From positions 186,001 through 250,000 of the forward strand of contig ABHC01000004.1 of NCBI GenBank assembly GCA_000171835.1: DNA of 64,000 nt, written 5' to 3'. A program made the translations under genes and the position numbers. This document shows positions 9,087-17,655 of the stretch, one piece after another; the first letter of the stretch is position 1, and every line of letters starts with the position of its first letter. Origin of the DNA: an alpha proteobacterium BAL199. GTDB lineage: Bacteria; Pseudomonadota; Alphaproteobacteria; Thalassobaculales; Thalassobaculaceae. The notes beneath the pieces are model-generated. The model was not told the DNA's origin. It saw only the letters and a program-made list of their open reading frames with translations, and ran no database searches.

Positions 9087-10259
9087 ATGAATGGGATCGG
9101 TCCCCTGGCGGCGGAAGTGCTGCCGAGCGGCGTGCGCGCCCGGTTCATCGACAACGGCAACGGGCTGTCCATGCACGTGCTGGAGGCCGGATTCGACGGC
9201 GGCGACCGGCCGATGGCGCTGCTGCTGCACGGCTTTCCCGAACTGGCCTACAGCTGGCGCCTGGTGATTCCGCAACTGGCCGCCGCCGGGTACCACGTGG
9301 TGGCGCCGGACCAGCGCGGCTACGGCCGGACCACCGGCTGGTCGGCCGACTACGACGACGACCTGTCTCCGTTCTTCATTCTCAACCTGGTGCGCGATAT
9401 CACCCGGCTGGTCGCGGCTCTCGGACGCGATTCGGTGGCGGCGGTGGTCGGCCACGACTACGGCTCACCGGTGGCGGCGGCCTGTGCGCTTGTGCGCCCC
9501 GACGTGTTCCGTTCGGTGGTGCTGATGAGCGCGCCGTTCGGCGGCCCGCCACCGCTGCGGCGCGACCCATCGGCGGGAGCGGGGATGGCGGCCGGCCTGT
9601 CGAACGCCGCGATGATGGACGACCTTGCCGCCCTGGCACGGCCGCGCAAGCACTACCAGTGGTACTATTCGACCCGGCCGGCCGACCGCGACATGCTGGA
9701 CTGTCCCCAGGGCATCCACGCCTTTCTGCGCGCCTACTACCACATGAAGAGCGCGGATTGGCCGGCCAACCGGCCGCACCCGTTAGCCGCCTGGACCGCC
9801 CCGGAGATGGCGAAGCTGCCGACCTACTACGTCATGGACCTTGCTCAGGACATGCCGGCGACAGTGGCGCCGGAGATGCCGTCGGCCGACGCGGTCGCGG
9901 TTTGCCGGTGGCTGCCGGACGATGCCCTGGCGGTGTACGCGGCGGAGTACGCCCGCACCGGCTTCCAGGGCGGGCTGCAGTGGTATCGGGTGGTGACCGG
10001 AGGGCATCTGGCGCGGGATCTGAAAACGTTCGCCGGGCGGACCATCGACATCCCCTCGGCGTTCATCGCCGGCAGCAGCGACTGGGGCATCCACCAGAAG
10101 CCGGGCGAGTTCGAGGCGATGCAGAACCGCGCGCTCACCGACCTGCGCGGCGTGCATCTTCTGGACGGTGCCGGGCATTGGGTTCAGCAAGAGCAGGCCG
10201 ACGCGGTGGTCGGATTGCTGGTGGACTTCCTGAGGAAAGTGCCGACGAGCGCTCGCTGA
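9087..10259 (+). CDS. Alpha/beta hydrolase, epoxide hydrolase-like
   Basis: A 390-residue alpha/beta hydrolase. It shows the oxyanion-hole motif LLHGFPE, then APDQRGYGRT, the nucleophile elbow VVGHDYGS with Asp as nucleophile (the state seen in epoxide hydrolases and haloalkane dehalogenases rather than Ser esterases), a candidate acid in GSSDWG, and the catalytic His in DGAGHWVQQE near the C-terminus. The HGFPE motif favours epoxide hydrolase. The lid region is longer than average. The ATG at 9087 has CGGAG seven bases upstream. It is divergent from the HAD gene and convergent with the amidohydrolase gene. The natural substrate is unknown. Confidence 0.85.
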   Translation: MNGIGPLAAEVLPSGVRARFIDNGNGLSMHVLEAGFDGGDRPMALLLHGFPELAYSWRLVIPQLAAAGYHVVAPDQRGYGRTTGWSADYDDDLSPFFILNLVRDITRLVAALGRDSVAAVVGHDYGSPVAAACALVRPDVFRSVVLMSAPFGGPPPLRRDPSAGAGMAAGLSNAAMMDDLAALARPRKHYQWYYSTRPADRDMLDCPQGIHAFLRAYYHMKSADWPANRPHPLAAWTAPEMAKLPTYYVMDLAQDMPATVAPEMPSADAVAVCRWLPDDALAVYAAEYARTGFQGGLQWYRVVTGGHLARDLKTFAGRTIDIPSAFIAGSSDWGIHQKPGEFEAMQNRALTDLRGVHLLDGAGHWVQQEQADAVVGLLVDFLRKVPTSAR

Positions 10260-10276
10260 ACGGAGCGGTGCGGCTT

Positions 10277-11299
10277 CTACAGCCGGTACACCCGCGCCGC
10301 GGTATCGTGGAACATCGCTGCCCGTTCGCTGGCCGAATAGCCCTTCGACAGCAGCTTGAAGCTGTTCCACACCACGGTGTAGCTGCAGCTCAGCTTGTCG
10401 ACCGGGAAGTTGGATTCGAACATGCAGCGCTCCGGGCCGAAGCGCTCGATCGCATAGTCGAACCAGCGCCGGGTGGCCTCGGTGAGCTCGGCGCTGGTCG
10501 GGGCCGCCGGGCGGTCCTCCCAGCCGTAGCCATTGATGTCCATGTTCACGCCGCCGAGCTTCATCATGACGTTCGGGCAAGCGGCGATCGCGTCGATCTG
10601 CGGGCGCCACTCGGCGAACACGTCGTCGGACTTGCCGACGTAGGGGCCGACGCCGATCGGCCCGCCCAAGTGGTTCAGGATCAAGGTCGTGTCGGGGAAC
10701 GCCCGGGCCAGGTCGACCGCCTCGGGGATCTGCGTGTGGTAGCACAGCATGTCGAACGTCAGGCCGCGCGGCGCCAGGTGCTTGAATCCGGCGCGGAAAT
10801 CGTCGCGCAGGAACAGGCTCTGAGGCGGTTCGGTGCGGTGGTTGCGGACGTCGGGGCTGGGGTGCCAGAACGCGCCCTCGCGGATGCCCTTCACCCGGCC
10901 GTTGCCGGCGGCGATGTGGGCGTCGAGCACGTCGGCCACCTTGTCGCCCAGCATCAACTCGGCGGTGGCGACGATGCCGGCGGCGATCCGTGACGGCCCG
11001 TACTGGCCGGACGCGCTGATCGCCGCCATGCCGTTGGCGAACTCGGTCTCGCCGACGCAGCGCATCTCTTCCGGCCCGTCGGCGCGGAACATCGTCCCGC
11101 ACTCTATGAATACGCTGGAGACGATGTTGTGGCCGCCCGCCAGGTCGTCGAGCATCTCATCGACGAAGTAGCGCTTCTGCACCCCGCTGGGCCGGAAATC
11201 CCAGAGATGATGGTGCGGATCGCAGATCGGGAGGTCCGGCTCCAGCGCCGGCTCGGGCGTCCGTTCCAGCCAAGCTTGATTCGTTGACTGCGTGACCAC
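10277..11299 (-). CDS. Amidohydrolase-2 family metal-dependent hydrolase
   Basis: A 340-residue TIM-barrel hydrolase of the amidohydrolase-2 family. The metal-binding HxH is in ICDPHHHLWDF near residue 27-31, later strands carry MLCYHTQ, LILNHLGGPIG and the C-terminal CMFESNFPVDK, where the Asp is the usual catalytic residue. The start is GTG at 11297-11299 with a strong GGGAGGG just upstream. Family members include lactonases such as those acting on fuconate or dicarboxylate lactones and decarboxylases; the particular reaction is not determinable here. It is convergent with the epoxide hydrolase-like gene, separated by 17 bp. Confidence 0.87.
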   Translation of the reverse strand: MVTQSTNQAWLERTPEPALEPDLPICDPHHHLWDFRPSGVQKRYFVDEMLDDLAGGHNIVSSVFIECGTMFRADGPEEMRCVGETEFANGMAAISASGQYGPSRIAAGIVATAELMLGDKVADVLDAHIAAGNGRVKGIREGAFWHPSPDVRNHRTEPPQSLFLRDDFRAGFKHLAPRGLTFDMLCYHTQIPEAVDLARAFPDTTLILNHLGGPIGVGPYVGKSDDVFAEWRPQIDAIAACPNVMMKLGGVNMDINGYGWEDRPAAPTSAELTEATRRWFDYAIERFGPERCMFESNFPVDKLSCSYTVVWNSFKLLSKGYSASERAAMFHDTAARVYRL

Positions 11300-11346
11300 C
11301 GCACCCTCCCGATTGCAAGTACCCGGAAAAACTCAGACCGGACCGA

Positions 11347-11880
11347 CTACTTGGCGTCGGCGGCGACCTGCATCTTGACGATCTGGTCGGGATCGCTCGG
11401 CGGCTCGCCGCGCTTGATGCCGTCGACCAGTTCCATGCCCTCGCTGACCTGCGCCCACACGGTGTACTGGCCGTTCAGGAAGCTGCAGTCCTTGAAGCAG
11501 ATGAAGAACTGGCTGTCGCCGCTGTTTGGGCTCTGCGAACGGGCCATGCCGACGGTGCCGCGGCCGTAATTGGTGTTGCTGAACTCGGCGTCGATCTTCT
11601 GCCCGGAGCCGCCGCGGCCGGTGCCGGTCGGGTCGCCGGTCTGCGCCATGAAGCCTTCGATCACGCGGTGGAACACCACCCCGTTGTAGAAGCCCTCGCG
11701 GGTCAACTCTTTGATCCGGGCGACATGCTTCGGCGCCAGATCCGGGCGCAGATCGATCACGACGCGGCCGGACGCGAGGTCCATGTAAAGGGTGTTTTCG
11801 GGATCCGCTGCCGCGGCCCCGCTGGTGTCCATGCTCATGATCGCTCCGATGATGCTTGCGACGAACGCCAAGCGGCGCAT
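11347..11880 (-). CDS. Periplasmic cyclophilin-type peptidyl-prolyl isomerase
   Basis: The 177-residue precursor starts with a Sec signal peptide (MRRLAFVASIIGAIMSMDTS, cleavage after the AAAA stretch) and continues as a compact single-domain cyclophilin. Key segments are YNGVVFHRVIEGFMAQTGD with the catalytic Arg in FHRV, the MARSQSPNSGDSQFFICF core and the SFLNGQYTVWAQV segment, where Trp of eukaryotic cyclophilins is replaced as in bacterial short forms. The ATG at 11880 has AGGGAGA upstream; a longer in-frame start at 11958 adds 26 residues before the signal and is rejected. It should assist folding in the periplasm. Confidence 0.9.
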   Translation of the reverse strand: MRRLAFVASIIGAIMSMDTSGAAAADPENTLYMDLASGRVVIDLRPDLAPKHVARIKELTREGFYNGVVFHRVIEGFMAQTGDPTGTGRGGSGQKIDAEFSNTNYGRGTVGMARSQSPNSGDSQFFICFKDCSFLNGQYTVWAQVSEGMELVDGIKRGEPPSDPDQIVKMQVAADAK

Positions 11881-11980
11881 CGACGTCTCCCTGGTTGGTG
11901 GCTGTGAGAAACCCGCCTCCGTCTGGCGGCACCATAGACGAGCGGTCTTGGGAGGCAAGCCTGGGCAGCGATGTGCCGAA

Positions 11981-12427
11981 TCAGGCTCGGCTGCTGGGGA
12001 TGTTCTGTTCGTCTTCCTCGGCCTGTAGCTCCAGCGCTTCCATCTCGTCGTCGGAATAGCCGTAGTGGTGGCCGATCTCGTGGATCAGCACGTGCCGGAC
12101 CACGTGGTACAGGTCGTCACCGGTCTCGATCCAGTAGTCGAGGATCGGCCGGCGGTACAGGAAGATGCGATCAAGGTCGGCCGGAGTCTCACCGGTCGAA
12201 CGGTGCCCCAGCGGCACGCCCTGGTACAGCCCGAGCAGGTCGAACGGCGTTTCCAGGTCCATGGCCTCGCAGGTCTCGTCGTCTGGAAATTCCTCGACCA
12301 AGATCGCCAGGCCGGCGATCGGCTTCAGGAGATCTTCCGGCACACTGGACAGCGCATCTTCGGCCAACGCCGCCAGATGGTCGGCGGTCGGGGCCAGGAT
12401 GCCGGGTCGGGTGGATTGCGCACACAT
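11981..12427 (-). CDS. Zincin-like metallopeptidase family protein
   Basis: A 148-residue protein of the small bacterial metallopeptidase family once called DUF1025. The zinc site is visible as HEIGHHYGYSDDEME at about residues 119-133 (HExxH plus a downstream acidic residue). Preceding it are the family segments FDLLGLYQGVPL and RIFLYRRPILDYW. No substrate is known for this family, and it has no signal peptide, so it is predicted to be cytosolic. The gene is followed by the cyclophilin gene about 100 bp downstream on the same strand. Confidence 0.86.
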   Translation of the reverse strand: MCAQSTRPGILAPTADHLAALAEDALSSVPEDLLKPIAGLAILVEEFPDDETCEAMDLETPFDLLGLYQGVPLGHRSTGETPADLDRIFLYRRPILDYWIETGDDLYHVVRHVLIHEIGHHYGYSDDEMEALELQAEEDEQNIPSSRA

Positions 12428-12570
12428 ACCGGCAGCTATAGCGGCTTATACCGCGGCGCGAAAGAGATGGGTGCGAAACGGGACGGCAGGCTTGGCGGGC
12501 TCCGGCCCCAGGGGCGGTGCGACATCCGGTATCGGCGGTGTTGCTCCGCCTTGGCGGCGTGCAAATATGG

Positions 12571-12580
12571 TGCACTGCAA
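12571..12580. promoter_or_regulatory. Candidate PhaR-type (TGCA-rich) operator upstream of bdhA
   Basis: The sequence TGCACTGCAA, with a further TGCA 11 bases upstream, lies about 58 bp before the hydroxybutyrate dehydrogenase start. TGCA-rich boxes of this kind occur in front of polyhydroxybutyrate genes of Alphaproteobacteria bound by PhaR. The motif match is by eye; binding is inference. Confidence 0.35.
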
Positions 12581-12637
12581 TGTCATCAGGGCCGGTTTCC
12601 GTTCAGGAGCCGGCGAATGCAATCGGAAGGAACCGAG

Positions 12638-13423
12638 ATGAGCCTCAAGGGCAAGGCCGCGATCGTCACCGGGTCGACCAGCGGCATCGGAGAGGGTATC
12701 GCCGCCGCACTGGCCGCTGCCGGCGCCGACATCATGCTGAACGGCTTCGGCGACGCCGCCGCGATCGAAGCGCAGCGTGTGGGCCTGGAGAAGACGCACG
12801 GCGTTCGCGCCTCGTACTCGTCGGCCGACATGTCCAAGCCCGACCAGATCAAGGCGATGGTCGCCGATGCCGAGAAGGCCTTCGGCAAGGTCGACATCCT
12901 GGTGAACAACGCCGGCATCCAGACCGTCGCGGCGATCGAGGAGTTTCCCGACGACCGCTGGGAACTGATCCAGGCGATCAACCTGTCGTCCAACTTCTAC
13001 GCCATCAAGGCGGCGATGCCGGGCATGAAGCAGCGCAACTGGGGGCGGATCGTCAACATCGCCTCGGCGCACGGGCTCGTCGCCTCGCCCTACAAGGTCG
13101 CCTACGTCGCGGCCAAGCACGGCGTGGTCGGCCTGACCAAGGTGGTGGCGCTGGAGACCGCGCAGATGAACATCACCTGCAACGCCATCTGCCCGGGTTT
13201 CGTGAAGACCCCGCTGGTTGAAGGCCAGATCGGCGACCAGGCGAAGGCCAACAACATGTCTGAGGAACAGGTCGTGCGCGACGTGATCCTGGCCAGCCAG
13301 CCGTCGAAACGCTTTGTCGGCATCGATGAGCTCGGCGCACTGACGGTGTTCCTGTGCGGCGATCAGGCGTCGTCGATCACCGGAACCTCGCTGTCGGTCG
13401 ATGGAGGCTGGACGGCGCGATGA
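12638..13423 (+). CDS. bdhA: 3-hydroxybutyrate dehydrogenase (SDR)
   Basis: The 261-residue classical SDR interconverts (R)-3-hydroxybutyrate and acetoacetate with NAD, the step that feeds polyhydroxybutyrate breakdown products into acetyl-CoA. The cofactor motif TGSTSGIG, the structural NNAG, the catalytic Ser in IASAHGLVAS and the YVAAKHG Tyr/Lys pair are present; the family-specific CNAICPGFVKTPLVE and C-terminal DGGWTAR strongly match BdhA. The ATG at 12638 has GGAAGGA upstream. Its stop overlaps the start of the patatin gene by four bases (ATGA at 13420-13423), so the two were translationally coupled before the IS insertion. Confidence 0.93.
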   Translation: MSLKGKAAIVTGSTSGIGEGIAAALAAAGADIMLNGFGDAAAIEAQRVGLEKTHGVRASYSSADMSKPDQIKAMVADAEKAFGKVDILVNNAGIQTVAAIEEFPDDRWELIQAINLSSNFYAIKAAMPGMKQRNWGRIVNIASAHGLVASPYKVAYVAAKHGVVGLTKVVALETAQMNITCNAICPGFVKTPLVEGQIGDQAKANNMSEEQVVRDVILASQPSKRFVGIDELGALTVFLCGDQASSITGTSLSVDGGWTAR

Positions 13424-13694
13424 GCGCCGACAAGGCTAGCGACCCCGAGCCCGATGCCAAGCCGAGCGACGATCCGGCACAGCAGGAAGCGCATGTTCCG
13501 GGGCATCTTCGCGAGGAGGCTGCCGCCGCCGCCGAGCCCGGGCGCCGTCAACCCAGGCCGGTCGAACCAGACACCGTCAAGACCCTGAACCTGGCGCTGC
13601 AGGGCGGCGGGTCGCACGGCGCATTCACCTGGGGCGTGCTGGACCGCCTGCTGGAAGACGACCGTATCGAGTTCGACTCGCTGTGTGGCACTAG
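13420..13694 (+). pseudogene. Patatin-like phospholipase (DUF3734), 5' part, split by IS
   Basis: The first 275 bp of a patatin-like gene. It encodes an Ala/Pro-rich leader, then the oxyanion loop GGGSHGAFTWGVLDRLLEDD and the approach to the nucleophile, SLCGTS. The reading frame runs into the IS5-family element at the Ser codon. Joining this part to 15008-15896 (removing the IS and one CTAG) gives exactly 388 codons and restores GTSAGAMNA, the G-x-S-x-G motif with the catalytic Ser. Patatin/DUF3734 genes commonly follow bdhA in Alphaproteobacteria, which suggests a role in storage-lipid or membrane-lipid turnover. In this strain the protein should be inactive. Confidence 0.95.
13691..13694. 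repeat. Left target-site duplication (CTAG) of the IS5-family element
   Basis: CTAG directly abuts the left end of the IS and is repeated at 15004-15007. It fits the YTAR target preference of IS5-group elements. Confidence 0.93.
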
Positions 13695-15003
13695 CAGGCT
13701 GCGGAAAAAAGGGCCTGCCATCAGGCGTGACGTGGTGATTCACTGTTCCGGCGGGTTTCAGCCGGAGAATGAGGATGCGCGGTTCGGACGATCGGAGCGA
13801 GGGGCTTTTCAGCTACGTGAGCTGCGAGGCGCGGGTGCCGGCGGGCCATCCGCTTCGGGCGATCCGGGCGATCGTCGACGAGGCTCTGGAAGTCCTGTCG
13901 GCTGAGTTCGAGGGGCTGTACGCCCGGGTCGGCCGGCCGTCGATCGCACCGGAGAAGCTGCTTCGGTCGCTGTTGTTGCAGGCGTTCTACTCGATCCGCT
14001 CGGAGCGCCAGTTGATGGAGCAACTGGACTACAACCTGCTGTTCCGCTGGTTCGTCGGGCTGTCGATGGACGCGGCGGTGTGGGACGTGACGGTGTTCAC
14101 CAAGAACCGCGAGCGGCTGCTGGCTGGCGACGTCGCGACGAAGTTCCTGGCGGCGGTACTGGGCCAGCCGCGAGTGGCGGCGCTGCTGTCGGACGAGCAC
14201 TTCTCGGTCGACGGCACGCTGATCGAGGCTTGGGCCAGCATGAAGAGCTTCCGCGCGAAGGACGGCAGTGGCCCCCCACCGGGGCCGGGGCGCAACGGCG
14301 AGCGCGACTTCCACGGCGAGAAGCGCTCCAACGAGACCCATGCCTCGACCACCGATCCCGACGCCCAGCTGTTCCGCAAGAGCCGGGGCCAGGCGGCGAA
14401 GCTGGCGTTCATGGGCCACGCGCTGATGGAGAACCGCCATGCCCTGGTGGTCGACGTGCGGCTGACGGCGGCCACCGGCACTGCCGAGCGCGAGGCGGCG
14501 GTCGCCATGGTCGAGGCGATCCCCGGCCGTCACCGCATCACGCTCGGCGCCGACAAGGCCTACGACACCCGCGACTTCGTGGCCGCGATGCGCGAGCTCG
14601 CGGCGACCCCGCACGTGGCGCAGAACACCGCCAACCGGCGCTCGGCCATCGACGGTCGCACCACCCGCCATCCCGGCTACCTGGTCAGCCAACGGATCCG
14701 CAAGCGGATCGAGGAGGTGTTCGGCTGGATCAAGAGTTCCGCCGGCCTGCGCAAGACCCGCCATCGCGGCATCCGGCGCGTCGGCTGGATGTTCACCCTG
14801 ACCGCCGCCGCCTACAACCTGATCCGGCTGCCCAAGCTGCTCGCGCCGACGTAGCCGACGCCCGGAATCCGACCAGCGTCCCGGGAAACGCGCCTCGGAA
14901 TGTCGAAACTCCGGTCCCAGACCGGCAAATCTGGCGAATAGATCCTGAAACCAAGCTCAGGCGGAACCCCGCCGACAATCTCGACCAATTCTTCCGCAGC
15001 CTG
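13695..15003 (+). mobile_element. IS5-family insertion sequence, 1309 bp, complete
   Basis: A complete element bounded by terminal inverted repeats beginning CAGGCTGCGGAA (13695-13706 and, inverted, 14992-15003) and flanked by a 4-bp CTAG duplication. It carries one intact transposase gene in the same direction as the disrupted patatin gene. The perfect duplication and the intact transposase indicate a recent insertion, probably still mobile. It lies in the codon of the patatin nucleophile serine. Confidence 0.95.
13769..14854 (+). CDS. IS5-family transposase
   Basis: The 361-residue transposase is uninterrupted. The DDE triad is visible as Asp148 (FSVDGTLIEA), Asp262 (LGADKAYDT) and Glu315 within the R-x3-E-x6-K signature (Arg311 to Lys322, RKRIEEVFGWIK). 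The N-terminal part (GHPLRAIRAIVDEAL, RPSIAPEKLLRSLLLQAFYS) is the usual DUF772-type DNA-binding region of the IS5 group. It starts 74 bp inside the left end; an alternative ATG lies six bases downstream. Coding in one frame without programmed frameshift is as expected for this subgroup. Confidence 0.95.
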   Translation: MRMRGSDDRSEGLFSYVSCEARVPAGHPLRAIRAIVDEALEVLSAEFEGLYARVGRPSIAPEKLLRSLLLQAFYSIRSERQLMEQLDYNLLFRWFVGLSMDAAVWDVTVFTKNRERLLAGDVATKFLAAVLGQPRVAALLSDEHFSVDGTLIEAWASMKSFRAKDGSGPPPGPGRNGERDFHGEKRSNETHASTTDPDAQLFRKSRGQAAKLAFMGHALMENRHALVVDVRLTAATGTAEREAAVAMVEAIPGRHRITLGADKAYDTRDFVAAMRELAATPHVAQNTANRRSAIDGRTTRHPGYLVSQRIRKRIEEVFGWIKSSAGLRKTRHRGIRRVGWMFTLTAAAYNLIRLPKLLAPT

Positions 15004-15007
15004 CTAG
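15004..15007. repeat. Right target-site duplication (CTAG) of the IS5-family element
   Basis: Second copy of the 4-bp target directly after the right inverted repeat; see 13691-13694. Confidence 0.93.
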
Positions 15008-15896
15008 TGCCGGAGCGATGAACGCCGTGGTGTTCGCCGCCGGCTGGGCGGAGAACGGACGGACCGGCGCGCGTGAACGCCTGGACCGATTCTGGAACCG
15101 GATTGCCGATGTCGGTGCAATGAGCCCGATCCAGCGCACGGTGATCGACACCCTGATGGGCAACTGGCGGATCGACAACTCGCCCGGCTACCTTGCGCTC
15201 GACCTGATGGGGCGGGTGCTGTCGCCGTATCAGACCAATCCGCTGAACCTCAACCCGTTGCGCGACGTGCTGGAGGAGGTCGTGGACATCGACCTGGTCC
15301 GCTACGCCAGCGGGCTGAACCTGTTCCTGTGTGCGACCAACGTGCACAGCGGCAAGGTCAAGGTGTTCGACAACAAGCAGCTGTCGATTGACGCGGTGAT
15401 GGCGTCGGCCTGCCTGCCGTTCATGTTTCAGGCCGTTGAGATCGGCGGCGAGCACTATTACGACGGCGGCTACATGGGGAATCCGGCGCTGTTCCCGCTG
15501 GCCTACAACTCCGACTGCCGCGACGTGCTGATCGTCCAAATCAATCCGCTGTACCGCAAGGAGGTACCGACCAGCGCCCGCGACATCCTCGATCGGGTGA
15601 ACGAGATCACCTTCAACTCGTCGCTGATGCGCGAGATGCGAGCGGTGCATTTCGTCAACCGGCTGATCGCCGGCGGCAAGCTGGATCCCCAGGCCTACCG
15701 CATCACCCGAATCCACATGATCCAGACCGACGGCGAAATCGCCGCCATGCACGCCTCCTCAAAGCTCAATCCCGAGCGGATGTTCTTGCATCACCTGCGC
15801 GACATCGGCCGGCGGGTTGCCGGTGAGTGGATCGACGCCCACCTGCACTGCGTCGGTGTCGAGTCATCGGTGGATGTGCGGGGCACATTCCTGTGA
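15008..15896 (+). pseudogene. Patatin-like phospholipase (DUF3734), 3' part, split by IS
   Basis: The remaining 889 bp of the disrupted gene. It begins with AGAMNAVVFAAGWAENG, the residues that follow the catalytic Ser, and holds the second member of the dyad in YYDGGYMGNPALFPL (Asp of the DGG motif). The C-terminal third (SLMREMRAVHFVNRL, then SSKLNPERMFLHHLRDIGR) is the DUF3734 extension. A Met at 15018 could start an N-truncated protein, but it would lack both the oxyanion loop and the Ser. Total restored length is 387 residues, normal for the family. Confidence 0.95.
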
Positions 15897-16025
15897 ACTC
15901 TGCCCGCAAGGGTAAAGTTTGATGGATTTCAAGCCGATCGAGCGTTACCCTCATGTCCACTGCACAGTCGAGCTGTCGCCGACGTGGTATCAGTCTCGCT
16001 CGCCGAACGGACTGAAAGGAACGCA

Positions 16026-17573
16026 ATGACAGCCGGCCGGATCCTCATGGTCACCGTGCTGCTTGGTCTCGCGGCTGCTGCTCAGCCCGGTACGGCAGGA
16101 GCAGCTGGAACTGCGTTAACGGAACAAACGTCGATCGTGCGGGAGTTCCAGAAGGCTCGTGCCGACGAGTATGTGTGGACCGAACCTCAGGAAACGCCGG
16201 CTCTTAACGATCGGGGCCGGGCAATCCTATCGGTCCTTCGCAGTGCCCAGCGCGAGGGCCTGGTCGCCAGCGACTACCGCTTGCCGTCGACGGACGACCG
16301 CTTGTCGCTGGAACACGCGCTGTCACTCTCACTCCTGCGGTTCCTGACGGATCTTCGCTCGGGGCGTTTGGCGCCGCACGAGGCCGATCCGGATCTTTTT
16401 CAGGAGCGGCATTTGGTCGATGGTAAGCAACTGCTGTCCCAGGTGGCCGACGCAGACGATCCGGTTCGCGCGATCGAACAGGCCGGGCCTAGCAATCCGA
16501 TATACCACCGGCTCCGCCGGTTGCTCGCCAATTATCGCGGACTGGCCGTTCATGGAGGCTGGCCCTCGGTTCCTGTCGGCGATGCGCTCAAGCCGGGAAT
16601 GCGGGACCCGCGAGTGGCCGCGATCCGCACACGGTTGATGTTGAGCGAGTCCCTGACCCTGACGTCGGACGATCCGGAATTCTATGATGACGGGTTCGGC
16701 CTGGCGATGCGCGGCTTTCAACGCCGCCACGGCCTGGAGGACGACGGCGTCGTCGGGACCAGGACGCTGGCCGCACTGAACGTGCCGATCGAGCATCGGA
16801 TCGAGCAGATCGTCGTCAACATGGAGCGGTTTCGCTGGATGCCGGACGAGTTCGGCGATGACCACGTCTTCGTGAATCTGGCGGATTTCATGCTCGACTA
16901 TGTCCGTCGCGGGCTTGTCGCGATGTCCATGCGGGTGGTTGTTGGGCGCCAGTACCGGGAGACTCCGGTGTTCAGCGATCGCATTCGCTATCTGGAATTG
17001 AACCCGACCTGGACCGTGCCGGCGAAGATCGCCAGCGAGGACTTGCTGTCCAAGATCCGGGCAAATCCGTCCTACCTGTCGTCGGCCGGGTTCGAGGTGT
17101 TCGCCGGTTCGCGGGACAACGCAACGCTTATCGATCCGGCCTCCGTGGACTGGTCGAGCCTTGCCAAGGGCCGGTTCCCCTACACGCTCCGCCAGCAGCC
17201 AGGGCGTCAGAACGCGCTGGGTCGGGTGAAGTTCATGTTCCCGAACCGATTCGACATCTATCTGCACGACACGCCCGCGCGGGAGTTGTTTCGGCGATCG
17301 GTCCGCACATTCAGCTCTGGCTGCATTCGATTGGAGAAGCCCCTCGATCTGGCCAGTCGGTTGCTGGTCGCCGACGGACAGGATCCCGATCGGATCGGGT
17401 CGGTGTTGGAATCGGCAAAAACCACCCGCATCAACCTTAGAGAACCGGTCGCCGTGCATCTCACCTACCTCACAGCGTGGGTCGGAGAAGGCGGAACGGT
17501 CGAGTTCAGAGACGACGTCTATGGCCGTGACGCTCTCCTTGCCAAGGCTCTCGGGCTCGGTGACAGTTCGTGA
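16026..17573 (+). CDS. L,D-transpeptidase with peptidoglycan-binding domain (YcbB/LdtD-like)
   Basis: The 515-residue precursor has an N-terminal export signal, a long N-terminal scaffold, a PG_binding_1 segment (FQRRHGLEDDGVVGTRTLAAL at about residues 230-250) and a C-terminal YkuD domain. The catalytic motif is complete: His414 in HDTP and Cys433 in SSGCIRL. Such enzymes form 3-3 cross-links in the periplasm. The ATG at 16026 with AAAGGA upstream is preferred over a start at 15984 that would precede the signal peptide. The M15/DUF882 gene follows 82 bp downstream, the same pairing as ycbB-ycbK in E. coli. Confidence 0.9.
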   Translation: MTAGRILMVTVLLGLAAAAQPGTAGAAGTALTEQTSIVREFQKARADEYVWTEPQETPALNDRGRAILSVLRSAQREGLVASDYRLPSTDDRLSLEHALSLSLLRFLTDLRSGRLAPHEADPDLFQERHLVDGKQLLSQVADADDPVRAIEQAGPSNPIYHRLRRLLANYRGLAVHGGWPSVPVGDALKPGMRDPRVAAIRTRLMLSESLTLTSDDPEFYDDGFGLAMRGFQRRHGLEDDGVVGTRTLAALNVPIEHRIEQIVVNMERFRWMPDEFGDDHVFVNLADFMLDYVRRGLVAMSMRVVVGRQYRETPVFSDRIRYLELNPTWTVPAKIASEDLLSKIRANPSYLSSAGFEVFAGSRDNATLIDPASVDWSSLAKGRFPYTLRQQPGRQNALGRVKFMFPNRFDIYLHDTPARELFRRSVRTFSSGCIRLEKPLDLASRLLVADGQDPDRIGSVLESAKTTRINLREPVAVHLTYLTAWVGEGGTVEFRDDVYGRDALLAKALGLGDSS

Positions 17574-17655
17574 TCCCGGACAGGATCGGGCATATTCGAG
17601 CGGTTCGCGATCATGCCGTCGTAAACGGATTGGTCGGATTCAGCGGAGACAGCCA

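Noticed and set aside
15018-15896. Stand-alone 292-residue hydrolase starting at Met 15018
   Set aside because: It is the 3' part of the split patatin gene and lacks the oxyanion loop and nucleophile Ser.
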